64,000 bases of DNA from Pseudooceanicola atlanticus (GTDB lineage Bacteria; Pseudomonadota; Alphaproteobacteria; Rhodobacterales; Rhodobacteraceae), in the NCBI RefSeq assembly GCF_000768315.1, contig NZ_AQQX01000001.1:310001-374000 (forward strand). The letters are read 5' to 3'. A model generated the notes under the pieces. The model saw nothing but the letters and a program-made list of their open reading frames with translations, made no database searches and was not told the DNA's origin. The translations under genes were made by a program, and so were the position numbers. Numbering within the stretch: the first letter of the stretch is position 1; each line of letters starts with the position of its first letter. This document shows, piece by piece, positions 53,376-63,306 of this stretch.

Positions 53376-54085
53376 CAGCCCTCCTTGGCAATCTGGTCGA
53401 TGAGCGCGGTCAGCGCCTTGGCCTCGGACAGGAAGGGCGAATGGCCCGTGTCCAGGTCGTGGATGTTCCGCGCGGGCAGGTTGGCGGCCAGGCGGGTCTG
53501 GTCGATGGCAGGGATCACCAGGTCCTGCTGGCAGCGGATATAGGATTTGGGCAGGGCGTCGAACGCCGCCCCCAGCTTGATCCGGTCGCGATGCGGGCCG
53601 GAGGGTTCGGCGCAGATCTGGGGCAGCGCCCAGGCCATCTGCTCCTCGGTCGCGCCGTTATAGAGCTTGGGCCCCGCGCCGTCGGTGTCGAAGCAATAGC
53701 CCAGCCGGTTCTCGGTGCGGGTGATCGGCAGGGTGGCGCGGTCGCCTTCGAGGGCCTGCATCATCTCGCCCAGGCTGTCGCCGTCGCGCGGCAGAAGGGC
53801 GGCCACGTAGACCAGGTGCTGCACCTTGTCCGGAGCGGCCTGCGCGGCGGCCGAGATCGACAGCCCCCCGGCAGAATGGCCCACCAGCACGGCGGGGCCG
53901 TCCAGCGCGGCCAGGATCGTGTCGGCCTGATCGGCGAGGGTCAGGCCGCCCGCATCGTCGGGCACCCCGCGGCCGGGCATGTCGAGGGCGCGCACGCGAT
54001 GACCCCGGGCTTCGAGCCCGGGGATCACGTCGCGCCAGCACCAGGCACCGTGACAGGCGCCGTGGACCAGGATGATGTCGCTCAT
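53375..54085 (-). CDS. Alpha/beta-hydrolase inserted in the pca operon
   Basis: 236 aa. It opens DIILVHGACHGAWCWRDVIP, with nucleophile serine in VGHSAGGLSIS and histidine in LDTGHSPFLSE, similar to the methyl-esterase/hydroxynitrile-lyase type of hydrolase. It is distinct from PcaD, which lies elsewhere in the operon. It may hydrolyse an ester precursor entering protocatechuate metabolism, but that is inference. It overlaps pcaB by one base and directly follows pcaG. Confidence 0.8.
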   Translation of the reverse strand: MSDIILVHGACHGAWCWRDVIPGLEARGHRVRALDMPGRGVPDDAGGLTLADQADTILAALDGPAVLVGHSAGGLSISAAAQAAPDKVQHLVYVAALLPRDGDSLGEMMQALEGDRATLPITRTENRLGYCFDTDGAGPKLYNGATEEQMAWALPQICAEPSGPHRDRIKLGAAFDALPKSYIRCQQDLVIPAIDQTRLAANLPARNIHDLDTGHSPFLSEAKALTALIDQIAKEG

Positions 54086-54685
54086 TCAGATATCCAGAAA
54101 TACCGTTTCATTTTCGCCCTGAAGGACAACGTTGAAGGCATACTGGCCCTCGCCGGTCTTCTTTGCAATCAGGGTCTCGACGCGGTTTTTCTGTTCGATC
54201 CGGTTCAGCAGAGGGTCGGCGCTGTTGTCCTCGTCCTCGAAATAGATGCGGGACTGGAGGCCGACATTGATCCCCCGCGCCACGATCCAGATCGAGATAT
54301 GGGGCGCCTGCATCACGCCGCCGCGGGCGGGCACGGCACCGGGTTTGACGGTGCGCAGGGTGAACTTGCCGGTCTCGGCATCGGCGGCGAACCGGCAGAA
54401 GCCGTTGACCGCCGGATCGGCGCCGTCGGAGCCGGGGAATTTGCCCGCGGCATCGGCCTGCCAGCTTTCCAGCATCGCGTCGCGCAGCGCCCAGCCGGTG
54501 CCGTCGATGACCTCTCCGGTGATCTCGATGATCTCGCCCTTGGCGCCGTCGGCAATCGGGCTTTCGCCGATCTCCTGGTCATAGGCGCCGGCATTTCCCG
54601 CATAGGTCGGCATGCAGCCGATATGCACGTAGGGACCCGCCGTCTGGGAGGGCGTTTCGATCAGGGTGTCGAGTTTCTGGACCAT
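54086..54685 (-). CDS. pcaG: Protocatechuate 3,4-dioxygenase alpha subunit
   Basis: 199 aa. Intradiol dioxygenase fold: TPSQTAGPYVHIGCMP at the N-terminus, DAMLESWQADAAGKF and APHISIWIVARGINVGLQSR. The iron ligands of the active site are in the beta subunit; alpha contributes to the pocket. ATG at 54685 follows the pcaH stop closely (TGATATG). Only with PcaH does it cleave protocatechuate. Confidence 0.93.
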   Translation of the reverse strand: MVQKLDTLIETPSQTAGPYVHIGCMPTYAGNAGAYDQEIGESPIADGAKGEIIEITGEVIDGTGWALRDAMLESWQADAAGKFPGSDGADPAVNGFCRFAADAETGKFTLRTVKPGAVPARGGVMQAPHISIWIVARGINVGLQSRIYFEDEDNSADPLLNRIEQKNRVETLIAKKTGEGQYAFNVVLQGENETVFLDI

Positions 54686-54686
54686 A

Positions 54687-55421
54687 TCACATCCCCTCCA
54701 GCTTGTTTTCGAACATGGTCTGGCGGCGGCCGCGCAGTACGATGTCGAACTTGTAGGCCAGGAAATCCAGCGGCCGCGATTTCGAGAAATCGAGCGGCGC
54801 GACCAGCGTATCCAGCTGCGAGCGGTCCTTGATCGTCGCGGCAATCGGGCAGTGATTGATCAGCGGATCGCCCTCGAAATACATCTGCGAGATCAGGCGC
54901 TGGCCAAAGCTGTGCCCGAAGATCGAGAAGTGGATATGCATCGGCCGCCAGTCATTCGCCCGGTTGGGCCAGGGATAGGCGCCGGGGCGGATCGTCAGGA
55001 ACTCGTAATAGCCGTTTTCGTCGGTGATCGTGCGCCCGCAGCCGCCGAAGTTCGGGTCGAGCGGGGCAAAGTAGGTGTCCTTCTTGTGGCGATAGCGCCC
55101 GCCTGCATTGGCCTGCCAGATCTCGACCAGCGTGTCGGGCACGGGGCGGCCGTTTTCATCCAGCACACGACCATGAACGAGGATACGTTCGCCGACGGCC
55201 GGAGATTTGCCGCGGGTCCAGTTCATGATCAGGTTGTTGTCCCATTCGCCCAGCAGGGAATGGCCGAAACGGGGGCCTGTTTCCTCGGACGGGGTGGATT
55301 CCATCGACAGGAGCGACCAGCGCGGGCTGCGCGGCACGGAGGTCTTGTAGTCGATGTCATAGGCGGGCGGATGTGCATCCCGGTTGCGCGGGATCAGCGG
55401 TCCGTGGTCGGTGTCACTCAT
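54687..55421 (-). CDS. pcaH: Protocatechuate 3,4-dioxygenase beta subunit
   Basis: 244 aa. Non-heme Fe3+ ligands are all present: Y110 (GGRYRHKKD), Y149 (RPGAYPW), H162 and H164 (MHIHFSIFG). It opens protocatechuate between the hydroxyls to 3-carboxy-cis,cis-muconate with PcaG. ATG at 55421 overlaps the pcaC end by 8 nt. Strong assignment. Confidence 0.96.
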   Translation of the reverse strand: MSDTDHGPLIPRNRDAHPPAYDIDYKTSVPRSPRWSLLSMESTPSEETGPRFGHSLLGEWDNNLIMNWTRGKSPAVGERILVHGRVLDENGRPVPDTLVEIWQANAGGRYRHKKDTYFAPLDPNFGGCGRTITDENGYYEFLTIRPGAYPWPNRANDWRPMHIHFSIFGHSFGQRLISQMYFEGDPLINHCPIAATIKDRSQLDTLVAPLDFSKSRPLDFLAYKFDIVLRGRRQTMFENKLEGM

Positions 55422-55800
55422 CGCCTTGGTCCTCCAGTTCGGCATAGATTTGGCGGGCCAGCTTGAACGCGTGGTTCGCGCGGGGCACGCCGGCATAGAT
55501 CGCGACGTGGTGCAGCACCTCGCGGATATCGTCGGGGGTGGCGCCGGTGTTCACCGTGGCGCGCAGGTGCAGTTCGAATTCCTCGAAATTGCCGAGACCC
55601 GCGAGCAGGGCGAGGGTCAGCATCGAGCGTTCCCGCTTGGTGATCGCGTCCGACGACCAGACGGTGCCCCAGGCGCCTTCGGTGATCAGGTCGATGAAGC
55701 CCGAATTGAAATCGTCCGAGCTGCCCTGCGACTTGTTCACATGGGCCTCGCCCAATACGGCGCGGCGGGTGGCCTCTCCGGCCTTGCGGCGGTCAGACAT
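55414..55800 (-). CDS. pcaC: 4-Carboxymuconolactone decarboxylase
   Basis: 128 aa, AhpD-like fold, the normal length for stand-alone PcaC. Landmarks: GFIDLITEGAWGTVWSSDAI, RERSMLTLALLAGL and LHHVAIYAGVPRANHAFK. It removes CO2 from 4-carboxymuconolactone to give 3-oxoadipate enol-lactone. ATG at 55800 lies inside pcaD's end (8 nt overlap). Confidence 0.95.
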   Translation of the reverse strand: MSDRRKAGEATRRAVLGEAHVNKSQGSSDDFNSGFIDLITEGAWGTVWSSDAITKRERSMLTLALLAGLGNFEEFELHLRATVNTGATPDDIREVLHHVAIYAGVPRANHAFKLARQIYAELEDQGDE

Positions 55801-56580
55801 GGCCTGTCTCCTTGATGAAATCGGTGAGGATGCGGGCATAGCCCTCCGGGTCCTCGACGCAGGGCAGGTGGCCCGCGCCGCGCATCAGTGCAAAGCGCGA
55901 CCCGGGCACCAGGTCGATGGTTTCGCGCACCAGGTCGGGCGGCGTCGCGCCGTCTTCGGATCCGGCGATGCCCTGCACGGGCAGGCGCAGACCGGACGTC
56001 GGCGTATAGAAATCCGTCCCGGCAATGGCGGCGCAGCAGCCGGTATAGCCATCGACCGTCTGCTGGACGAGCATCGACCGCCAGGCATGCAGTTCCGGCT
56101 TGGCGCGGAACTTCTTGGAAAACCACCGCTCCATGACCGTATCTGCCATGGGTTCGATCCCGCCCGCCCGGGCGGCGGCGATCCGTTCGTGCCACATGTC
56201 GGCGGTGCCGATCTTGGCGGCGGAGTTCGAGATCACCAGCGCGCGCACCTGGTCCATCCGCTTGACCGAAAGGCCCTGGCCGATCATGCCGCCGATGGAC
56301 AGCCCGACAAACAGCGCGTCCTTGACGCCCAGATGGTCGAGCAACTGTTCGGCATCGCGCACCAGCATGCCCATGGAATAGGGCGCCTTGCTTGCCTGGG
56401 TCAGGCCATGGCCGCGCTTGTCGTAGCGGATCAGGCGTAGCCCGGCGGGCAACAGCGGCAGCACCTTGTCCCAGAGCCGCAGATCGGTGCCTAGGGAATT
56501 GGCGAAGACGACGGGCGCGCCATCCGGATCGCCTTCGTCGGTGTAGTGGACATGCAGCCCGTCAAGTTCCGCTATACGCA

Positions 56581-56581
<1 letters not shown>
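55793..56581 (-). CDS. pcaD: 3-Oxoadipate enol-lactonase
   Basis: 262 aa alpha/beta-hydrolase. It opens MRIAELDGLHVHYTDEGDPD, nucleophile in FVGLSIGGMIGQ, acid in GSEDGATPP and histidine in GAGHLPCVEDPEGY. It hydrolyses enol-lactone to 3-oxoadipate. The start shares one base with the pobA stop (TGATG), so translation is coupled. Confidence 0.94.
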
Positions 56582-57802
<1,221 letters not shown>

Positions 57803-57822
57803 TTAGTTTCAGATGTGTCTTT

Positions 57823-58266
57823 TCAGGTAGCGGGGCGGCGCTTGAGGAGGTGGGTGATCTGGTAGGTCACCACGATCTCACCCTGTTGATTTTCAACGGA
57901 ATAGTCGATCACCACGCGGCCCCGGTCGGGGCGCGAGGCCGACGGCGTGGCGCTGGTGACGGTGCCCGTCACGGTCAGCGCATCGCCCGGACGCACCGGT
58001 TTCAGCCAGCGGATCGCATCCATGCCGGGCGAGCCCATCGAAGCCTCGTTGAAGACATTGGCGCGCAGGGTCTGGGCAAAGGCGATGGCCACGGTCTGCA
58101 ACCCGCTGGCGATGATCCCGCCATAGATGGAGGCCGCCGCGGCCTCCGGATCGATATGGAAGGGCTGCGGATCGTAGATGCGGGCGTAGTCCATGATCTC
58201 GGCCTCGGTCAGTCGATACGGTTCCGTCTGGAACTGGTAGCCGGGCGTGAGGTCGTCGAAGAACAT
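57823..58266 (-). CDS. MaoC-family dehydratase
   Basis: 147 aa hot-dog fold. It opens MFFDDLTPGYQFQTEPYRL, with the hydratase motif YDPQPFHIDPEAAAASIYGG. Members hydrate or dehydrate acyl-CoA thioesters, though free-acid roles exist. The start overlaps the threonine dehydratase stop by one base (TGATG). Last gene of a four-gene operon, 72 nt before pobA. Confidence 0.87.
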   Translation of the reverse strand: MFFDDLTPGYQFQTEPYRLTEAEIMDYARIYDPQPFHIDPEAAAASIYGGIIASGLQTVAIAFAQTLRANVFNEASMGSPGMDAIRWLKPVRPGDALTVTGTVTSATPSASRPDRGRVVIDYSVENQQGEIVVTYQITHLLKRRPAT

Positions 58267-59246
58267 CAGGCGACGTCCGCGTGGGAAATCAGCGAGCGCG
58301 AGAACATCATCGGGTCGACGTTGCCGCCCGAGATCACGACGATCACCGCGTCGCCGCTGATCTCGTTCTTGCGGTTCAGCGCGGCGGCCAGCGCGACGGC
58401 GCCGCCCGGTTCCGCCACCAGCTTGAGCCGCAGGAAGGCCTGCGCCATCGCGTTGAGCGCTTCGTCATCGCTGACCGACAGGCCGGGACCGCACAGCCGC
58501 TGCATGATCGGGAAGGTCAGATCGCCGGGCTGCGGCGTGACGATGGCATCGCAGATCGAGCCATCCATCCGGTTGTTGCGCGAGATTGAACCGGCCGAGA
58601 GCGAGCGGGCGACATCGTCGAAATGCTCGGGCTCTACCGGGCGGACGCGCAGGCCGGGGGCCTTCTGTTCCAGCGCCAGTGCGATACCGGAGGTCAGGCC
58701 GCCACCACCGCAACAGACCAGAACGTCGGCCTCTTCGATGCCAAGCTCGGCCGCCTGGGCGGCGATTTCCAACCCGACGGTGCCCTGGCCGGCGATCACG
58801 TGAGGGTCGTCATAGGGTTTGACCAGCGTCAGGTTCAGATCGGTGGCCAGGGCCAGGCCTTTTTCCTCGCGATCCTCGGTCGCACGATCATAGAGCACCA
58901 CGCGGGCGCCCAATGCCTTGGTGTTGTTGCGCTTCAGCTGAGGCGCGTCCGCGGGCATCAGGATCACCGCCGGGGCACCGTGCTGGGCCGCCGACCAGGC
59001 GACGCCCTGGGCGTGGTTGCCCGAGGAATAGGCCATCACCCCGGATTTGCGGACCGCCGGGTCCATTGCCGACAGGGCCGACCAGGCGCCGCGCGCCTTG
59101 AAGCTGCCGGTATGCTGCAGGCATTCCGGTTTGATATAGACCTTGCGCCCCGCGATCTTGTCGATGAACGGAGAGTTCACCATCGGGGTGTGCCGGATAT
59201 GTCCGTTGGCGCGCTCTGCCGCCGCTTCGATCATGTCGTAGTTCAT
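58266..59246 (-). CDS. PLP-dependent threonine/serine dehydratase-like enzyme
   Basis: 326 aa fold-type II PLP enzyme. The cofactor lysine is K50 in HTGSFKARGA; SSGNHAQGVAWSA and the phosphate-binding CCGGGGLTSGIALAL are intact. No C-terminal ACT regulatory domain, so a catabolic type rather than biosynthetic IlvA. It may deaminate threonine, serine or hydroxyaspartate. Overlaps its upstream neighbour by ATGA. Confidence 0.9.
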   Translation of the reverse strand: MNYDMIEAAAERANGHIRHTPMVNSPFIDKIAGRKVYIKPECLQHTGSFKARGAWSALSAMDPAVRKSGVMAYSSGNHAQGVAWSAAQHGAPAVILMPADAPQLKRNNTKALGARVVLYDRATEDREEKGLALATDLNLTLVKPYDDPHVIAGQGTVGLEIAAQAAELGIEEADVLVCCGGGGLTSGIALALEQKAPGLRVRPVEPEHFDDVARSLSAGSISRNNRMDGSICDAIVTPQPGDLTFPIMQRLCGPGLSVSDDEALNAMAQAFLRLKLVAEPGGAVALAAALNRKNEISGDAVIVVISGGNVDPMMFSRSLISHADVA

Positions 59247-60061
59247 GCCATCGCCTCCATCCAGCTGCGCAGGGCAGCAAGCGATTCAGGTTCGTCGAGA
59301 AAGGGAATATGCCCGCGATTCGGGACTTCGGCGACGATCATGCCGGGATGTCGTTGACACATCCTTTCAACCGCCCCCGCGCTGAGAAGATCGGAATTCA
59401 TGCCGCGGATCACCGCCACGGGCAGGTCGGCCAGCGTGTCGAAAAGCGGCCAGAGATCGGGAGAGGGCGCCTCCATCACTGCTGCCACCGCGTCGCGGAG
59501 CCTGGGATCGTAATTGATCTTCAGCCCCTCGGGCGTTTCGGTCGCGGTATGGGTGACGTCCTTGCGCCATCGTTCCAGCGGCACGCCGGGGAATTGCGGC
59601 AGGTCCAGCCGCGCCTTGGCGGCCTCGTCGAACGTGGCGAAGGGCGGGTTCTTGCCCAGGTAGCCCATGATCGCCGACAACCCGCCGGTTTCGATCTCGG
59701 GCCCGACATCGTTCAGGGCGACGCCGCGCAGGCGGTCGGGCACCGTGGCCCCCATCACCATGGCGATCATCCCGCCGCGGGAGGTGCCCAGCACTCCGAC
59801 CCTGTCCACGCCCAGGTGATCCAGCAATTCGACCGCATCGCGCGCCTCGACCGGGACCGCGTAGGTCGCCGGGTCCGCATGATCCGACAGGCCGCGGCCC
59901 CGGTAATCCATGCGGATCAGGCGGGCGCCGGCAAGGTGCGGGGCCACGTAGTCGAAATCCCTTGAATTGCGGGTCAGACCGGACAGGCAGAGGATGGGGA
60001 GGCCGTCGCCTTCGTCTTCATAGTAAAGCGATATTCCGTCGGACGTCTGAAAGTTGGGCAC
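59243..60061 (-). CDS. Alpha/beta-hydrolase
   Basis: 272 aa. Opening FQTSDGISLYYEDEGDGLPI, oxyanion region CLSGLTRNSRDFDY, nucleophile GTSRGGM in place of GxSxG with His/Ser (so GTSRG), and histidine in VPNRGHIPFLDEP. An ester, lactone or acyl hydrolase; substrate unknown. GTG at 60061 overlaps the HAD stop by one base (TAGTG) with AAGGAAA upstream, so coupled. Confidence 0.85.
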   Translation of the reverse strand: MPNFQTSDGISLYYEDEGDGLPILCLSGLTRNSRDFDYVAPHLAGARLIRMDYRGRGLSDHADPATYAVPVEARDAVELLDHLGVDRVGVLGTSRGGMIAMVMGATVPDRLRGVALNDVGPEIETGGLSAIMGYLGKNPPFATFDEAAKARLDLPQFPGVPLERWRKDVTHTATETPEGLKINYDPRLRDAVAAVMEAPSPDLWPLFDTLADLPVAVIRGMNSDLLSAGAVERMCQRHPGMIVAEVPNRGHIPFLDEPESLAALRSWMEAMA

Positions 60062-60744
60062 TAAATTTCCTTGAGATTTGAAACATCGGAAAGATCCGAA
60101 ACCACTAGTGAAGGCCGGCCGGGCATGCGGTCGACGGGATCGCCGCGCCGATTGACCCATACGGTGAAAAACCCATAGGCGGAGGCCGCGGCGGCATCCC
60201 ACCCATTGGAACTGGCAAACAGGACCTGCGACGGGTCGGTGTCGAACCGTGCGCCCACAAGATCGTAAACCGCAGAGGCCGGTTTGAAGACCCCAACGCT
60301 TTCGACCGACAGCACATCGTCCAGCAACGCGCCGATCCCGGCCGAGTTTACAGCACCTTCCAGCATCTTGGGAGAGCCATTGGACAGAATGGCGGTTTTC
60401 ATCCCACGGTTGCGCAGGTCGCGCAGCATGTCGGGCACTTCGGGATAGGCGTCGAGTTCGAAGTAGAGTTGGAGCAGCCGCTCTCGCAGGTCCGGATCGG
60501 ATTGGCCGCAGGCCTCCATTGCCCAGTCGAGCCCGTCCTGGGTCACGGTCCAGAAATCCGTGTGATCGCCCGTTATCGCCCTGAGCCAGCTGTATTCCAG
60601 TTGTTTGCGCCGCCATGCCTCGGCCAGGTCCGGCCAGACAGCCGCGAACGCCTCCCGCCCCGGCTCCTGCGCGGCGATCCGTGCGGCTGCATTGACATCG
60701 AACAATGTGCCATAGGCATCAAAAATACACGTTGTGATGCTCAT
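60061..60744 (-). CDS. Type II (S)-2-haloacid dehalogenase-like HAD hydrolase
   Basis: 227 aa. Nucleophile D9 in FDAYGTLFDV, the motif II SNGSPKML, the conserved lysine in GVFKPASAVYD, and SSNGWDAAAA with the acid motif. This SSNGWD pattern is the signature of L-2-haloacid dehalogenases, which replace halogen by OH. First gene of the four-gene operon, divergent from the Cys/His membrane protein. Confidence 0.92.
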   Translation of the reverse strand: MSITTCIFDAYGTLFDVNAAARIAAQEPGREAFAAVWPDLAEAWRRKQLEYSWLRAITGDHTDFWTVTQDGLDWAMEACGQSDPDLRERLLQLYFELDAYPEVPDMLRDLRNRGMKTAILSNGSPKMLEGAVNSAGIGALLDDVLSVESVGVFKPASAVYDLVGARFDTDPSQVLFASSNGWDAAAASAYGFFTVWVNRRGDPVDRMPGRPSLVVSDLSDVSNLKEI

Positions 60745-60955
60745 ATCCCTACCCTTGCGTGAACATAAGCACCGTTTTTATCATGAGAAAAGCGAAAGCT
60801 GATGCGACCCGGCGTCTTAAGGTGATAAGTAAAGTAGTTTGCCTTTCTGGGGCGGTTCGAGGGCGGCGGGTGCGGGCGCACAGCCTTTCTGAAAAATGTC
60901 GTGGTTTCCGGGCTATAAGCCGGAAACAGGGGCCAGTTCGGACCAGGAGGTCAGC

Positions 60956-61597
60956 ATGTCAGGCAATGTCGAGAAACTGAGGGAGCGGATCACCCACCTG
61001 CAGGACCAGCTGGAGGCGGAGTTCGAAAAGCGGCGCGACGCGGCGCGCTACCGGTTCGAGAACAACCGCATCGTCTGGGACGAGGGCGTGAAGCGCGGGC
61101 ATCGGGCGTTCAAGGCGCATCTGGGCCCCTTCCTGGTGAAAAGCCCGCCACGGCACCTGCTGACGGCGCCGGTGATCTATTCGCTGATCATTCCGTTTGC
61201 GCTGCTGGATGCCTTCGTCAGCACCTACCAGGCGCTTTGCTTCCCGGCCTATGGCATCCCCAAGGTGCGGCGCGGCGACTATATCCGCATCGACCGGCAC
61301 CACCTGGCCTACCTGAATTCCGTGCAGAAGCTGAACTGCGTCTATTGCGGCTACGTCAACGGGCTGATCGCCTATGTCGCCGAGATCGCTGGCCGGACAG
61401 AGGCCTATTGGTGCCCGATCAAGCACGCGGCCCGAGTCGCGGGTAGGCATCGCCATTACGGCGGTTTCATGGATTACGGAGACGGGGAGACCTTCCAGGA
61501 AGGTCTGGAGATCGCCCGGCGCAGGATCAGGGAAACCGAAGCCGGGCGTCAGGCCTCAGCGACGGCGAAGCCGGATGACAACGTCGACCTTGGCTAG
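60956..61597 (+). CDS. Conserved Cys/His-containing membrane protein, unknown function
   Basis: 213 aa. N-terminal coiled coil (VEKLRERITHLQDQLEAEFE), a membrane hairpin (about 68-96, LTAPVIYSLIIPFALLDAF), then a possible metal site: C128-V-Y-C131 (NCVYCGYVN) and C153-PIK-H157 (YWCPIKH). Strong GAGG ribosome-binding site before ATG at 60956. The last 42 nt overlap the irr 3' end on the other strand. The CxxC/CxxxH arrangement suggests metal or redox function; no family called. Confidence 0.7.
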   Translation: MSGNVEKLRERITHLQDQLEAEFEKRRDAARYRFENNRIVWDEGVKRGHRAFKAHLGPFLVKSPPRHLLTAPVIYSLIIPFALLDAFVSTYQALCFPAYGIPKVRRGDYIRIDRHHLAYLNSVQKLNCVYCGYVNGLIAYVAEIAGRTEAYWCPIKHAARVAGRHRHYGGFMDYGDGETFQEGLEIARRRIRETEAGRQASATAKPDDNVDLG

Positions 61598-61972
61598 CTC
61601 CGCGTCCTCGGGAATATCCGGCAGGCGCTTGATTTCCAGCTGATCGGCGGGGGCATCGGTCAGGTCCCCGCTGTCTTCCCAGAAGAAATGCGGGTGATCG
61701 TGCATGTTGGTGTCGAAATAGCTTTTCGACCCGTCCACGGTAATCTCCTGCATCAGGCCCGCTTCGCAGAAGGCGCGCAGCGTGTTGTAGACCGTGGCCA
61801 GGGACACGGCTTGTCCGGTATCGCGGGCGGCCTCGAACAGGCTTTCGGCGGTGACGTGGCGGTTCTTGCCGTCCCCGACAAGGAGATCGGCGAGCGCGAC
61901 CCGCTGGCGCGTCGGTCGCACCCCGGCTTCGGTGAGCCAGGCGGTTCCTCTGCATTGCGACATGTCGGTCAT
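61556..61972 (-). CDS. irr: Iron response regulator (Fur family, Irr)
   Basis: 138 aa. Winged helix with TRQRVALADLL and LATVYNTLRAFCEAGLMQE, then the histidine-rich FDTNMHDHPHFFWEDSGDL and the C-terminal AKVDVVIRLRRR. This HxH region and tail mark Irr rather than Fur; Irr responds to heme status and controls iron and heme genes. It is divergent from fabA, an arrangement common in Rhodobacteraceae. Confidence 0.93.
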   Translation of the reverse strand: MTDMSQCRGTAWLTEAGVRPTRQRVALADLLVGDGKNRHVTAESLFEAARDTGQAVSLATVYNTLRAFCEAGLMQEITVDGSKSYFDTNMHDHPHFFWEDSGDLTDAPADQLEIKRLPDIPEDAELAKVDVVIRLRRR

Positions 61973-61998
61973 GTTGATCCGTCATTGGAGTTGGTCGA

Positions 61999-62014
61999 TG
62001 CACACTATAGTGCA
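61999..62014. promoter_or_regulatory. Inverted repeat in the irr-fabA intergenic region
   Basis: TGCAC-ACTATA-GTGCA, a perfect 5-bp inverted repeat 27 nt upstream of the irr start and 149 nt before fabA. It may be a regulator site or the edge of the irr promoter; it does not match the classical Irr box. Confidence 0.4.
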
Positions 62015-62162
62015 GCGTGGGGCCGATATTCAATGTCTAACGCTCTGAACGCAACTGGGCCGCCCGATGCGCCTTTTTTGCCGCGCCCGCCGCCCTTGCC
62101 AGCCTCGCAGGGCCGGTGATAGAGGGGGGCAGTTTTTCGAGACATAGAAGGGGCCGCGCCGT

Positions 62163-62672
62163 ATGGCCGAATATCCGACCAGCTTTGACAAGGACGACCT
62201 GCTGAAATGTGCCCGGGGCGAATTGTTCGGCCCCGGCAATGCGCAACTTCCCGAGCCGCCCATGCTGATGATGGACCGGATCACGGATATCAGCGGTGAT
62301 GGCGGCAAGCATGGCAAGGGCCATGTCGTGGCGGAATTCGACATCGATCCCAGCCTGTGGTTCTTCGACTGCCATTTCCCCGGCAACCCGATCATGCCCG
62401 GCTGCCTGGGCCTGGACGGGCTGTGGCAGCTGACCGGCTTCAACCTGGGCTGGCGCGGCTGGACCGGGCGCGGCTATGCGCTGGGCGTGGGCGAGGTCAA
62501 GCTGAAGGGCATGGTCCGCCCCGAACGCAAGATGCTGACCTATTACGTTGATTTCACCAAGGCCGTGCAGACCCGCCGCCTGACCATGGGCGTCGCCGAC
62601 GGGATCGTCGAAGCCGATGGCGAGGTGATCTACGAGGTCAAGGACATGAAGGTCGCGCTGAGCGAAAGCTGA
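62163..62672 (+). CDS. fabA: 3-Hydroxydecanoyl-ACP dehydratase/isomerase
   Basis: 169 aa. Catalytic H71 ([10 protein letters not shown]) and D85 ([10 protein letters not shown]) are both present, matching the E. coli enzyme at H70 and D84. It introduces the cis double bond of unsaturated fatty acids with FabB. Divergent from irr, in the gene order irr/fabA known in this family. Confidence 0.97.
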   Translation: MAEYPTSFDKDDLLKCARGELFGPGNAQLPEPPMLMMDRITDISGDGGKHGKGHVVAEFDIDPSLWFFDCHFPGNPIMPGCLGLDGLWQLTGFNLGWRGWTGRGYALGVGEVKLKGMVRPERKMLTYYVDFTKAVQTRRLTMGVADGIVEADGEVIYEVKDMKVALSES

Positions 62673-62742
62673 GGCGAAGCACCGCAGCCGGTTCGGCCTT
62701 ATGGACCTTCCCGGACCCATGATGCGCCGCTATAGGCGCATC

Positions 62743-63078
62743 ATGACCGATACATTGCCCCCATGCCCCGAATGCGCCTCTGCCTTCACCTACGAGATGG
62801 ACGCGCTGCTTGTCTGCCCCGAATGCGGGCATGAATGGTCCGCCACCGAAACCGCGGGCGAGGCGATCCGCGACGCCGTCGGCAACGTGCTGGAAGACGG
62901 CGACACGGTCACCGTCATCAAGGATCTCAAGCTCAAGGGCACGTCACAGACCGTGAAGGTCGGCACCAAGGTGCAGAATATCCGCCTGGTGCCCGGCGAT
63001 CACGACATCGACTGCAGGATCCCCGGCGTCGGCCAGATCGGGCTGAAGTCGCAATTCGTGAAGAAGGTCGCCAAGTAG
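62743..63078 (+). CDS. yjdM: YjdM/PhnA-like zinc-ribbon protein
   Basis: 111 aa. N-terminal zinc ribbon C-X2-C...C-X2-C (CPECASAF, CPECGHEW), then the PhnA C-terminal domain (AVGNVLEDGDTVTVIKDLKL, IRLVPGDHDIDCRI). It is named for proximity to phosphonate genes in E. coli; its function is unknown and it is not the phosphonoacetate hydrolase. ATG at 62743. It lies between fabA and fabB. Confidence 0.9.
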   Translation: MTDTLPPCPECASAFTYEMDALLVCPECGHEWSATETAGEAIRDAVGNVLEDGDTVTVIKDLKLKGTSQTVKVGTKVQNIRLVPGDHDIDCRIPGVGQIGLKSQFVKKVAK

Positions 63079-63306
63079 CGGCCACTTCAGCGCGGCGCCC
63101 TTGTTTGGCGGGCCCTGTGCCGATGCCGGTGTCGATCCGCCATGGGGTCGACCGGCCGGGGTGCAACCCTTGATCCGCAGGACGATTTCGCCCAGATGGC
63201 GGGGAGGGCCGGGCAGATCGGCGCGGGATTCGCAGGGGCGGGAAGGGCTTGCTCCTGTCCCGTGCTATGCCCTAGTAAGGCCGCAGTTGAGCAAAGGGAG
63301 GGCGCC

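Noticed and set aside
59243-60616. Longer frame extending the alpha/beta-hydrolase upstream into the HAD gene
   Set aside because: The extra N-terminus is the wrong frame of the HAD gene; GTG at 60061 with AAGGAAA gives a normal-length hydrolase.
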